Assembly (NCBI RefSeq): GCF_000424325.1
Contig: NZ_AUJR01000011.1
Span: forward strand, 45,195-109,194
Direction: 5' to 3'
Length of the DNA stretch: 64,000 bases
DNA from: [Clostridium] clostridioforme AGR2157
GTDB taxonomy: Bacteria; Bacillota; Clostridia; Lachnospirales; Lachnospiraceae
The notes below the pieces were generated by a model. It was not told the DNA's origin and did no database searches. It was given only the letters and a program-made list of their open reading frames with translations. Below, piece after piece: positions 9,970 through 18,690 of this stretch; position 1 is the stretch's first letter, and each line of letters starts with the position of its first letter. Both the position numbers and the translations under genes were made by a program.

Positions 9970-10200
9970 ATGGCTGGCTGGGGGAATGTCGAGGATTACA
10001 GCAGTTCTGAAAACATAAATCCATGTCTGGTTCTGCCGGTTTCGTACATTGAGTTTGCGAAAGAAGAGACACATCTTTTCAGGCTGTTATTCATAAACCA
10101 TATGGATCTGAGCATGGAAGAGCCAAAGGATTTCTATAAGGAGGCAGGCAATGAAAAGAGGGAAAAGATATTTTCGGATGCCATTGGAATCGAGTCTTAG
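9970..10200 (+). pseudogene. Remnant of a TetR-family regulator (C-terminal ligand-binding part)
   Basis: Open frame of 76 codons whose central part (SYIEFAKEETHLFRLLF, then DFYKEAGNEKREKIFSDAIGIE) resembles the helices of the C-terminal sensing domain of TetR-type repressors. The whole N-terminal helix-turn-helix is missing, and the upstream sequence is G-rich filler, so this is a decayed fragment rather than a working repressor. The remnant ends at a TAG and is followed directly by a second remnant in another frame. TetR assignment rests on pattern resemblance only. Confidence 0.5.
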
Positions 10201-10420
10201 CAGCGGCGCAAAAAATAACATTAGACAGGAACCGTATAGAAAAAATGGCTGCAAACATGCTGACACCGCGACAGATGGCTGTGCGCTGCTCATTCGGGAA
10301 GCAATCGACAAAATGGACGATGAAACATTCAAATTATATTTAAAATATCACTACGCCACCTGTGAACGGAAAGACTTAACAGGAATTACCAGCCATGCAA
10401 TTGACATATTCCAAAAATAA
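10151..10420 (+). pseudogene. Remnant of a SAM-dependent methyltransferase-like gene (3' end)
   Basis: An 89-codon frame, whose second half (LIREAIDKMDDETFKLYLKY then HYATCERKDLTGITSHAIDI) looks like the C-terminal tail of Lachnospiraceae class I methyltransferases. The catalytic Rossmann domain with its glycine-rich SAM loop is absent. The first part of the frame overlaps the preceding remnant and is probably meaningless. The identification is tentative: it is a genuine-looking protein tail without a body. Confidence 0.4.
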
Positions 10421-10486
10421 ATCCCCCCATAAAAAGCAACCCCCATAACAACCAACCCAGCCAGTCATTTTTCTTTCCCCTGGGCG

Positions 10487-10796
10487 TGGAAGAACCAGCA
10501 AACGTGGAAAGCGTAGTGGGTGAGAGGGAGGCGGGCGGGGCCGGGAGTGAATTTGGAGCGATTCGCAGGGACTTAGGAGGCGGGGCGGGCCGGAGGGGAG
10601 GTTGCGCAGGGCGCTCAACGCCCGGAGCAAAGTGAACACGGAGCAGAACTCATCAAGAGTTCTGCGTAGTTTTCGCGATCCTCCCCTCCGGCCCGCCCCG
10701 GCGCCTTAGTCCCTGCCATCGCGGAAACATCACTCCCGGCCCCGCCCGCCTCCCTCTCACGGACGGAATCCCCCGCCACGTTTGCGTACCCTTCCA
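10487..10796. repeat. Long GC-rich inverted repeat (about 310 bp imperfect palindrome)
   Basis: Two arms of about 110 nt face each other across a 78-nt centre. Directly matched blocks are 10487-10492 with 10791-10796 (6 bp), 10498-10507 with 10776-10785 (10 bp), 10521-10550 with 10730-10759 (30 bp, no mismatch), and 10581-10601 with 10680-10700 (21 bp, no mismatch). A further, less perfect match joins 10559-10580 with 10701-10721. The centre holds a 9-bp hairpin (GCAGAACTC / GAGTTCTGC, 10643-10665). No transposase or protein-coding frame fits. It may be a miniature inverted-repeat element, a structured RNA or a replication/recombination structure. It lies upstream of the priA promoter. Confidence 0.9.
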
Positions 10797-10810
10797 TCCC
10801 CCCACCCCAT

Positions 10811-10839
10811 TTGCATTTTACTCAATTCTCATGTATAAT
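10811..10839 (+). promoter_or_regulatory. Promoter of the priA operon
   Basis: TTGCAT (10811-10816), 17-bp spacer, perfect TATAAT (10834-10839), 40 bp before the priA start and just outside the GC-rich inverted repeat. Confidence 0.75.
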
Positions 10840-10878
10840 AACCAAAGTACAAAATAACAAGACAGACAGGTGACGTAA

Positions 10879-13188
10879 GTGGCGCATAGATATGCCAGTA
10901 TTATCATAGATATTTCCCATGAAAATGTGGACAGGACATTCCAGTACAGGATACCGGAGGAGCTCCAGGGAAAGATTCAGGTGGGGCAGCAGGTCCGCAT
11001 ACCCTTTGGGCAGGGAAACAGACAGCGTAAGGGGTATGTGGTGGATCTGACTGACCAGGCTCAGATAGATGTCCATAAACTAAAAGATGTGGCTGGGATT
11101 GTGCAGGGAAGCGTGGCTGCAGAGTCCCAGCTTATTTGGCTGGCCTGGTGGATGAAGGAGCGGTATGGCTCCACCATGAATCAGGCATTAAAAACAGTAC
11201 TGCCTGTGAAACAGAAGGTCAGGCAGGCCCCCAAACGGAGAATCCGTACTCTGGTGGGCAGGGGTGTGCTTGAAGAACTGGCGGAGGAAGCCGGGAGAAA
11301 AAAACATAAGGCTAAGCTGCGGCTTTTAGAGGCGCTGCTTCAGACCGGCACCATTCCCTATGAGGAGGCCATGAACCGGCTGAGCCTTACGCCGGCAGCC
11401 ATTAAGCCTCTTCTGGAGGCCGGAATTATTGCCGTGGAGGTGGTGGAGAAGTACCGGAATCCTCTGGAGGAGATGAAGCTGCTTATGGGCAGCCAGGAGA
11501 ATCAGGCAGTTTCGAATGGTCAGAGGGCAGCAGGCTTGTGGGGCGCGCCGCCTGAGCTGAATCCTTTTCAGCGGGAGATAGCAGATGCTGTCATAGGTGA
11601 ATATGACCGGGGAATCCGGCGGACCTACCTGCTTCACGGGGTGACGGGAAGCGGTAAGACGGAAGTTTACATGGAGCTGATTGCCCATGTGCTGTCGGCG
11701 GGACGTCAGGTAATTGTGCTGATTCCGGAGATTTCTCTTACCTGGCAGACCGTCATGCGGTTTTACAGCCGCTTTGGCAACCGGGTGTCGGTGATGAATT
11801 CCCGTATGTCTGCCGGGGAACGGTACGATCAGTATGAACGGGCCAGAACCGGCGATATTGACATCGTCATTGGTCCGCGTTCCGCCCTTTTTGCTCCTTT
11901 TGAAAACCTGGGGCTTATCATTATTGACGAGGAGCATGAAAATGCTTATAAGAGCGAACTGTCCCCGCGTTATGATGCCAGGGAGGCGGCGGCAAAGCGG
12001 GCTCAGATGAATGAAGCCTCCCTTGTACTGGGGTCAGCCACCCCTTCTCTGGAGTCCTACACAAGGGCTTTAAGGGGAGAGTACGGGCTTTTTACCCTGA
12101 AGGAGAGGGCAAAGGAGGATGCATGCCTTCCCCAGGTTGAAATCGTGGATTTGCGGGAAGAATTAAAGGAGGGGAACCGCTCCATTTTCAGCAGGCGCCT
12201 TAAGGCGCTGATAGAGGAACGGCTGGAAAAGAGGGAGCAGGTCATGCTGTTTATCAACCGCAGGGGCTATGCCAATTTTGTGTCCTGCCGTTCCTGCGGC
12301 GAGGCTGTCAGATGCCCTCACTGCGATGTGACTCTGACACTGCACCGGGATGGGCGCATGATGTGCCATTACTGCGGGTACTCCATTCCACAGCCAAAGA
12401 AATGTCCTGTCTGCGGCTCCCCGTACATTGCGCCTTTTGGTACCGGAACCCAGAAAATTGAAGCCATGGCAGCAGAGCTTTTTCCTAAGGCCAGGATTCT
12501 CAGGATGGATTTGGATACCACCTCCAAAAAAGGCGGTCATCAGGAGATACTTTCCTCCTTTGCCCGGGGAGAGGCGGATATACTCATAGGCACCCAGATG
12601 ATTGTCAAGGGCCATGATTTTTCAAAGGTGACCCTGGTGGGGGCTCTGGCAGCGGATCTATCCCTCTATGCCTCGGATTACAGGTGCGGGGAACAGACTT
12701 TTGCCCTTTTGACCCAGGCAGCCGGGCGGGCGGGAAGAGGGCAGCTGGCTGGAAATGTGGTGATACAGACCTATCAGCCGGATCATTACAGCATACGCAC
12801 GGCGGCCACCCAGGATTATGAGAGCTTTTACAGCCAGGAGATGGCCTACAGAAGACTGCTGGGATATCCTCCGGCAGTGGCCCTGCTGACCGTACAGATG
12901 GCGTGTCCGGCAGAAGGGACCCTGGCCCGTACAGCGGATCTGGCAGCAGGGTGGGTGCAGCAGTGGGCGGATCGCATGGAGCAGGAAAAAGTACAGGGAT
13001 ACAAGTCCTTCCGGCTCATAGGACCGGTCAATGCAGCGGTATACAAAGTTAATGATATTTATAGAAAAATTTTATATATAAAGCATGAAAATTATGATAT
13101 ACTGATACAGATTAGGAAAATGACGGAAGAGGGCCTGAAGGGGTTAGAAGGCCGTGATGGACTGACTGTGCAGTACGATTTAACATGA
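10879..13188 (+). CDS. priA: Primosomal protein N' (replication restart helicase PriA)
   Basis: 769-residue 3'-5' DNA helicase that reloads the replisome at stalled forks. The N-terminal DNA-binding domain (residues 1-110) is followed by a helicase core with Walker A GVTGSGKT at 254-261 and Walker B DEEH at 350-353. A cysteine-rich zinc region (CRSCG, CPHC, CHYCG, CPVCG) spans about 470-512. The start is GTG with AGGTG 6 bp upstream; no ATG fits the conserved N-terminus. It opens a long run of closely packed housekeeping genes that share the promoter at 10811-10839. Confidence 0.96.
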   Translation: MAHRYASIIIDISHENVDRTFQYRIPEELQGKIQVGQQVRIPFGQGNRQRKGYVVDLTDQAQIDVHKLKDVAGIVQGSVAAESQLIWLAWWMKERYGSTMNQALKTVLPVKQKVRQAPKRRIRTLVGRGVLEELAEEAGRKKHKAKLRLLEALLQTGTIPYEEAMNRLSLTPAAIKPLLEAGIIAVEVVEKYRNPLEEMKLLMGSQENQAVSNGQRAAGLWGAPPELNPFQREIADAVIGEYDRGIRRTYLLHGVTGSGKTEVYMELIAHVLSAGRQVIVLIPEISLTWQTVMRFYSRFGNRVSVMNSRMSAGERYDQYERARTGDIDIVIGPRSALFAPFENLGLIIIDEEHENAYKSELSPRYDAREAAAKRAQMNEASLVLGSATPSLESYTRALRGEYGLFTLKERAKEDACLPQVEIVDLREELKEGNRSIFSRRLKALIEERLEKREQVMLFINRRGYANFVSCRSCGEAVRCPHCDVTLTLHRDGRMMCHYCGYSIPQPKKCPVCGSPYIAPFGTGTQKIEAMAAELFPKARILRMDLDTTSKKGGHQEILSSFARGEADILIGTQMIVKGHDFSKVTLVGALAADLSLYASDYRCGEQTFALLTQAAGRAGRGQLAGNVVIQTYQPDHYSIRTAATQDYESFYSQEMAYRRLLGYPPAVALLTVQMACPAEGTLARTADLAAGWVQQWADRMEQEKVQGYKSFRLIGPVNAAVYKVNDIYRKILYIKHENYDILIQIRKMTEEGLKGLEGRDGLTVQYDLT

Positions 13189-13207
13189 TGAAGGAGATTG
13201 AAAAGAG

Positions 13208-13693
13208 ATGGCAGTTCGGCAGATAAGAATTATGGGAGACGAAATTTTGACAAAGAAGTGTAAGCCCGTGAAGGCGATGAATGAGCGCACCATGGAGCTG
13301 ATTGAAGATATGTTTGATACCATGTACCGGGCCAATGGCTGCGGCCTGGCCGCCCCCCAGGTGGGAGTGCTAAAGCAGATTGTAACCATTGATGTGGATG
13401 ACGGGAACCAGTATGTCCTGATTAACCCTGAAATTACAGCCACCGACGGCAGCCAGACAGGCTACGAGGGATGCTTAAGCCTGCCGGGCAAGTCCGGCAT
13501 CGTTACCCGCCCAAACTACGTAAAGGTGAAGGCGCTTAATGAAAATATGGAGCCCTATGAGCTGGAAGGCGAGGGGCTGCTGGCCAGGGCCATCTGTCAT
13601 GAATGCGCCCACCTGGAAGGCCAGATGTATGTGGAGCTGGCGGAAGGTGAACTGGTGGATACAGCTGCCGACGAGGAAGAAATCACAGAATAG
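13208..13693 (+). CDS. def: Peptide deformylase
   Basis: 161-residue metalloenzyme that removes the formyl group from nascent proteins. The three family motifs are present: GCGLAAPQVG (44-53), EGCLSLPG with metal-ligand C89, and the HExxH motif as HECAH (131-135). Most deformylases have HEXDH here; the Asp is Ala. Both histidines and the catalytic Glu are kept, so activity is expected. It lies 19 bp after priA and 11 bp before fmt, the classical def-fmt pairing: Fmt adds the formyl group, Def removes it. Confidence 0.95.
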   Translation: MAVRQIRIMGDEILTKKCKPVKAMNERTMELIEDMFDTMYRANGCGLAAPQVGVLKQIVTIDVDDGNQYVLINPEITATDGSQTGYEGCLSLPGKSGIVTRPNYVKVKALNENMEPYELEGEGLLARAICHECAHLEGQMYVELAEGELVDTAADEEEITE

Positions 13694-13704
13694 GAGTGTA
13701 ATTT

Positions 13705-14691
13705 ATGCGCATTGTATTTATGGGAACACCGGATTTCTCCGTGCCTGCGCTTAAGGCGCTGGTGGAAGCCGGTCATCAGGTAATTGCAGTGGTCACCCAG
13801 CCCGATAAGCCCAGGGGCAGGGGGAAGGAAGTCCAGATGACACCTGTGAAAATACAGGCCATGGAATACGGCATTCCGGTGTATCAGCCGGCGAAGGTGC
13901 GGGAAGCCTCCTTTGTGGAGGTCCTTCAGGGACTGGAGGCGGATGTATACGTGGTCATAGCCTTTGGCCAGCTTCTTCCGAAAGCAGTGCTGGAGCTTCC
14001 AAAGTACGGCTGCATCAACATCCATGCGTCCCTGCTTCCGAAGTACCGGGGCGCTGCACCCATTCAGTGGTGTGTCATAGACGGCGAAAGGGAGACAGGC
14101 ATCACCACCATGATGATGGACGTGGGCCTGGATTCAGGGGACATGCTGGAAAAGGCGGTAATCCCCATAGAGGAAAAGGAGACAGGCGGCAGCCTGCATG
14201 ACAAGCTTTCCCTGGCAGGCGGAGATTTGATTTTATCCACCCTTAAGAAGCTGGAGGAAGGCACGCTGGTTCGTACGCCACAGACAGATGAGGGCACCTG
14301 CTATGCCAGGATGCTGACAAAGTCCCTTGGGGACATTGACTGGAATCAGAGCGCGGTGTCCATAGAACGCCTGATTCGCGGATTAAATCCATGGCCCAGT
14401 GCATATACCCTGTGGAATGGGAAGACAATAAAGATATGGTCGGCAGATGTGATTACAGGCCGGGAGACGGCAGTTCTTCTGTCCGAATCAGGTGTTCCCT
14501 CAGAAACAGGGATTACTCCCGGCACTGTGGTGTGTTCGGATAAGCACGGCCTTGTGGTCTGCACTGGCGACGGCCTGCTGTCCATCAGGGAGCTTCAGAT
14601 GGAAGGAAAGAAACGCATGGATACTCCAGCATTTCTCCGCGGATATCCCATCCCGGAGGGGGATGTGTTTGTAAAGAAAGAGAGTGATTGA
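13705..14691 (+). CDS. fmt: Methionyl-tRNA formyltransferase
   Basis: 328 residues. It transfers the formyl group from 10-formyl-THF to initiator Met-tRNA. The N-terminal Rossmann domain contains the catalytic triad in NIHASLLPKYRG (N105, H107) and D143 in DVGLDSGD; the C-terminal OB-like tRNA-binding domain starts near residue 205. AGGAG precedes the ATG. It overlaps the next gene's start in an ATGA arrangement, indicating coupled translation. Confidence 0.96.
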   Translation: MRIVFMGTPDFSVPALKALVEAGHQVIAVVTQPDKPRGRGKEVQMTPVKIQAMEYGIPVYQPAKVREASFVEVLQGLEADVYVVIAFGQLLPKAVLELPKYGCINIHASLLPKYRGAAPIQWCVIDGERETGITTMMMDVGLDSGDMLEKAVIPIEEKETGGSLHDKLSLAGGDLILSTLKKLEEGTLVRTPQTDEGTCYARMLTKSLGDIDWNQSAVSIERLIRGLNPWPSAYTLWNGKTIKIWSADVITGRETAVLLSESGVPSETGITPGTVVCSDKHGLVVCTGDGLLSIRELQMEGKKRMDTPAFLRGYPIPEGDVFVKKESD

Positions 14692-15395
14692 TGATGTTTT
14701 ACCCTATGTTTTATTTTGACCCAACCTATGTGCTGATATTGATTGGCGTAGTCATATCCATGGCAGCCTCCGCCAAGCTTAACTCCACGTATCAGCGCTA
14801 CAGCGCTGTCAGGAGCATGTGTGGCATGACGGGTGCGGATGCAGCCAAAAGGCTCCTTGCAAATCAGGGAATCTATGACGTGACCGTGCGCCGCGTACCG
14901 GGCAACCTGACAGACCATTACGACCCCAGGAGCAAGACCGTGAACCTGTCCGACGCAGTGTATAATTCCACATCCATTGCAGCCATCGGAGTGGCGGCGC
15001 ACGAGTGCGGCCATGCCATGCAGGACGCCAATGATTATTCCCCCTTAAGGATACGTGCAGCCCTGGTGCCGGCGGCTAATCTGGGATCCCAGCTGTGCTG
15101 GCCTCTGATTATCATTGGACTTTTACTGGGAGGAAGCTCTGTCCTGTTGAATCTGGGCATCCTTCTGTTTTGCCTGGCAGTGCTGTTCCAGCTGGTGACC
15201 CTGCCTGTGGAGTATGATGCCTCCCACAGGGCAGTGACCCTTTTAGATTCCACCGGCATCCTGGCGGGACAGGAAGTGGGACAGACCAGAAAGGTACTGA
15301 ACGCGGCAGCCCTTACCTACGTGGCGGCAGCGGCTGCTTCCATCCTTCAGCTTCTCCGCCTGCTGATATTATTCGGCAACCGCAGGAATGATTAA
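14691..15395 (+). CDS. Membrane zinc metallopeptidase (YugP family)
   Basis: 234 residues with an N-terminal membrane helix (about 10-28), a zinc-protease motif HECGH at residues 104-108 and two further hydrophobic segments around 130-180. This matches the neutral zinc metallopeptidases related to YugP, which are commonly encoded between fmt and rsmB in Clostridia. Its substrate is unknown. The start is taken as the ATG overlapping the fmt stop; a second ATG lies one codon later. The location within a translation-related operon suggests constitutive expression. Confidence 0.85.
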   Translation: MMFYPMFYFDPTYVLILIGVVISMAASAKLNSTYQRYSAVRSMCGMTGADAAKRLLANQGIYDVTVRRVPGNLTDHYDPRSKTVNLSDAVYNSTSIAAIGVAAHECGHAMQDANDYSPLRIRAALVPAANLGSQLCWPLIIIGLLLGGSSVLLNLGILLFCLAVLFQLVTLPVEYDASHRAVTLLDSTGILAGQEVGQTRKVLNAAALTYVAAAAASILQLLRLLILFGNRRND

Positions 15396-15461
15396 GGTGC
15401 CGGGTACAGAAGATTTTATGGGAATTCATATTCAGACAGGCCCTGAGAGGAGAAGATTCAG

Positions 15462-16829
15462 ATGGCAAAGACCTTAGACAGAGGGCTGGAAAACCGGGAG
15501 ATTGTCCTGGACATATTGACAGAGGTGCTGGAACAGGGGGCTTTTGTCCACCTTGTACTGAACCGGGCCCTGCAGAAGTACCAGTACCTGGGCAAGGCGG
15601 ACCGTTCCTTCATCACACGCGCCGTGGAAGGAACACTGGAATACCTGATACAGATTGACGAGGTTATAAACCGGTATTCCAAAACAAGGATAAACAAGAT
15701 GAAGCCGTTCATCCGCAGTCTTCTGCGGATGAGTGTGTATCAGATATTATATATGGACCGCGTGCCTGATTCCGCTGTCTGCAATGAGGCGGTGAAGCTG
15801 GCGGTGAAGCGTCATTTTTCCGGGCTTAAGGGTTTTGTGAACGGCGTGCTGCGGACCGTTTCCAGGGAAAAGGAGAATCTGACCTTTGACACTCCCTCCC
15901 TGCGATACAGTATTCCCCAATGGATGTACGCCATGTGGGAAAAGGAGTTTGGGAAAGAGAAGGCGGAGAAGATTGCCGCCTCTTTTCTTGAGGATAAGCC
16001 CGCCTGGGTCAGGTGCAACCTGCACCGGGCAGACAGGGAGAGTATCCTGGCCTCCCTTAAGGCACAGGGGACATTGGTTAGGGAGCTGCCTTTCATGGAG
16101 TCCATGATAGCCATTGACGGGTACGATTATCTGGAGGGGCTGGATGCTTTCAGGAAGGGCTGGATACAGGTGCAGGATGTGACCTCTGCCCTTGTGGGGG
16201 AGATTGCGTCCCCGGAGAAAGGCAGTTATATCATAGATGTGTGCGCTGCCCCCGGAGGAAAGAGCCTCCATCTGGCGGATAAGCTGGAGGGCACCGGGAT
16301 GGTGGAGGCCAGAGACCTTACATACCAGAAGACAGCTTTGATTGAGGAAAATATGGCCCGCTGTAGCGTGACCAACATGAAGACCCTGGTGTGGGACGCC
16401 CTGGAACCGGATCCGGCAGCCATCAGAAAGGCGGACATTGTCATCGCGGACCTGCCCTGTTCCGGGCTGGGAATCATAGGGAGAAAACCGGACATCAAGT
16501 ACAATATGACGCCTGAGAAGCTTGAGGAGCTGGCAGGGCTTCAGCGGGAGATTCTGTCTGTTGTCTGGCAGTATGTGAAGCCGGGCGGCCTTCTCTGTTA
16601 CAGCACCTGTACCATTGACAGGCTGGAAAACCAGGACAATGCCGCCTGGTTAAGGGAGCAGTTCCCGCTTGTACCGGTAGATTTGACGGACCGGTTCGGC
16701 GGACTGCCCCAGGAGCCCTCATTAAAGGACGGATGGATTCAGTTCCTGCCGGGAGTGCATCCCTATGACGGATTTTTCATCAGCGTATTCAGACGTGCGG
16801 ACGGTGAATCAGGCCCGGATGGGATTTAG
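15462..16829 (+). CDS. rsmB: 16S rRNA (cytosine-967-C5)-methyltransferase
   Basis: 455 residues. The first 140 form an NusB-like RNA-binding domain; residues from about 250 form the SAM-dependent methyltransferase with the SAM loop CAAPGGKSLHLADKL, DLPCSGLG carrying one active-site Cys, and YSTCT carrying the catalytic Cys used by m5C enzymes. The ATG has GAGAGGAG upstream. It stands in the usual Firmicute order between fmt and rlmN. Confidence 0.95.
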   Translation: MAKTLDRGLENREIVLDILTEVLEQGAFVHLVLNRALQKYQYLGKADRSFITRAVEGTLEYLIQIDEVINRYSKTRINKMKPFIRSLLRMSVYQILYMDRVPDSAVCNEAVKLAVKRHFSGLKGFVNGVLRTVSREKENLTFDTPSLRYSIPQWMYAMWEKEFGKEKAEKIAASFLEDKPAWVRCNLHRADRESILASLKAQGTLVRELPFMESMIAIDGYDYLEGLDAFRKGWIQVQDVTSALVGEIASPEKGSYIIDVCAAPGGKSLHLADKLEGTGMVEARDLTYQKTALIEENMARCSVTNMKTLVWDALEPDPAAIRKADIVIADLPCSGLGIIGRKPDIKYNMTPEKLEELAGLQREILSVVWQYVKPGGLLCYSTCTIDRLENQDNAAWLREQFPLVPVDLTDRFGGLPQEPSLKDGWIQFLPGVHPYDGFFISVFRRADGESGPDGI

Positions 16830-16852
16830 AGCGTGTTTTGGAAGGAGTTTTT

Positions 16853-17941
16853 ATGCTGGATTTATTGGACTGCAACGGAAAGAAAGATATAAAATCCATG
16901 ACACTGGAAGAAGTGACAGCACAGATGGCGGCCCTGGGAGAGAAATCTTTCAGGGCAAAACAGCTTTATGACTGGATGCATGTGAAGCTGGCAGAAGGAT
17001 TTGACGATATGAGCAGCCTGTCTAAGGATTTGAGGCAGAAGCTTAAGGAGAATTACAGCCTTACCTGTCTGAAGATGGTGGATGAGCGCATTTCCCAGGT
17101 GGACGGCACCAGGAAGTATTTGTTCGGCCTGGAGGACGGCCATGTGATTGAGAGCGTGTGGATGCAGTACCACCACGGCAATTCTGTTTGCATCTCCTCC
17201 CAGGTGGGCTGCCGCATGGGCTGCCGGTTCTGCGCTTCCACCCTGGAAGGCCTGGAACGGAACCTGCGTCCTTCAGAGATGCTGGAACAGATATACAGGA
17301 TTCAGTCCATTACAGGGGAACGTGTTTCCAATGTGGTGGTCATGGGTTCAGGAGAGCCTATGGATAACTATGACAATGTCATCCGCTTCCTGCGGCTTAT
17401 TTCCCATGACAAGGGACTGAATATCAGCCAGCGGAGTCTTACCATCTCCACCTGCGGAATTGTTCCGGGCATCCGGAAATTTGCACAGGAGGGCCTGGCA
17501 GTGACCCTGGCGCTTTCCCTTCATGCGCCCAATGACGAGGTGAGGAAAACCCTTATGCCCATAGCGGGCACCTATAAACTGCAGGATGTGCTGGAGGCCT
17601 GCCATTACTATTATGAGAAGACAGGCCGCCGTCTTACCTTTGAGTACAGCCTGGTGCGGGGGGTCAACGACAATCTGGATGAGGCCAGGGCTTTGGCAAA
17701 GCTTATAAAGGACCAGCACGGCCATGTGAACCTGATTCCGGTAAACCCCATCAAAGAGCGGGATTACGTCCAGTCCGGCCAGAAGGCCATACAGGATTTC
17801 AAAAATCTTCTTGAAAAAAACGGTATAAATGTTACTATTAGAAGAGAAATGGGCCGGGATATAGGCGGAGCCTGCGGCCAGCTGCGCAGAAGCTATAAGG
17901 AAGCTTCGGCGGCACCCCAATGCACGGAAGGAGAGGGATGA
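16853..17941 (+). CDS. rlmN: Dual-specificity 23S rRNA/tRNA adenine-C2 methyltransferase
   Basis: 362-residue radical-SAM enzyme that methylates C2 of A2503 in 23S rRNA and A37 in some tRNAs. The iron-sulfur motif CRMGCRFC provides C120, C124 and C127; the second conserved cysteine that takes part in catalysis is C341 in GGACGQLR. I chose the ATG at 16853 because GGAAGGAG sits just upstream; a TTG five codons earlier has no ribosome site. The stop codon overlaps the start of the phosphatase gene. Confidence 0.95.
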   Translation: MLDLLDCNGKKDIKSMTLEEVTAQMAALGEKSFRAKQLYDWMHVKLAEGFDDMSSLSKDLRQKLKENYSLTCLKMVDERISQVDGTRKYLFGLEDGHVIESVWMQYHHGNSVCISSQVGCRMGCRFCASTLEGLERNLRPSEMLEQIYRIQSITGERVSNVVVMGSGEPMDNYDNVIRFLRLISHDKGLNISQRSLTISTCGIVPGIRKFAQEGLAVTLALSLHAPNDEVRKTLMPIAGTYKLQDVLEACHYYYEKTGRRLTFEYSLVRGVNDNLDEARALAKLIKDQHGHVNLIPVNPIKERDYVQSGQKAIQDFKNLLEKNGINVTIRREMGRDIGGACGQLRRSYKEASAAPQCTEGEG

Positions 17942-18690
17942 CCATGGAAGCATATGCTTTGACAGACATTGGCCGGGTCAGGACCATGAATCAGGACTAT
18001 ATTTATTCCTCACCGGAAAAGGTGGGCTCCCTGCCCAACCTGTTTCTGGTGGCAGACGGCATGGGCGGCCACAGGGCCGGCGATTATGCCTCACGGTTCG
18101 CGGTGGAGAACCTGGTGATATACATAAACAGGGCAGGGGACGGCTCTCCTGTAATGCAGCTGAAAAAGGGCATCGAGGCAGTTAATGGGATGCTGTATGA
18201 AGAATCATTAAAAAGGGAAGAACTGAAAGGGATGGGATGCACCCTGGTGGCCGGCGTGGTGGAGGACAACATCCTCTATGTGGCCAATGTGGGCGACAGC
18301 CGTCTCTATCTCATAAACGGTGATTCCATACGGCAGGTCACCAGGGACCACTCCTATGTGGAAGAGATGGTGGCCATCGGACAGATGAGAAGGGGAAGCG
18401 CGGATTATAACAGGCGCAAGAACATCATCACCAGGGCCCTGGGAATCGGCAGGGAAGTGGAGCCGGATTTCTTTGAGGTGGATCTGGAGGACGGGGATTA
18501 TATCCTGCTCTGTTCCGACGGTCTCAGCAACATGCTGGAGGACCAGTCCATGTATGAAATCATCACAGGAGAGGGAAACCTTAAGGAAAAGGCAGCCCTT
18601 CTTATAGAGGAAGCCAACCGTCAGGGAGGCATTGACAACATTGCGGTGGTACTTGTAAATCCGTCAGGAAGGGAGGCAGGCGTATGTTAA
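17938..18690 (+). CDS. prpC: PP2C-family Ser/Thr protein phosphatase (Stp/PrpC)
   Basis: 250-residue metal-dependent phosphatase that reverses phosphorylation by the neighbouring PASTA kinase. Metal-ligand motifs are DGMGGHRAGDYAS, VGDSRLYL and the later CSDGLSNML and GGIDNIAVV. The ATG at 17938 overlaps the rlmN stop (ATGA); a second ATG two codons on is also acceptable because AAGGAG is 4 bp from the first and 10 bp from the second. Its 3' end overlaps the kinase start by 7 bp, the standard phosphatase-kinase pair of Firmicutes. Confidence 0.94.
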   Translation: MTMEAYALTDIGRVRTMNQDYIYSSPEKVGSLPNLFLVADGMGGHRAGDYASRFAVENLVIYINRAGDGSPVMQLKKGIEAVNGMLYEESLKREELKGMGCTLVAGVVEDNILYVANVGDSRLYLINGDSIRQVTRDHSYVEEMVAIGQMRRGSADYNRRKNIITRALGIGREVEPDFFEVDLEDGDYILLCSDGLSNMLEDQSMYEIITGEGNLKEKAALLIEEANRQGGIDNIAVVLVNPSGREAGVC

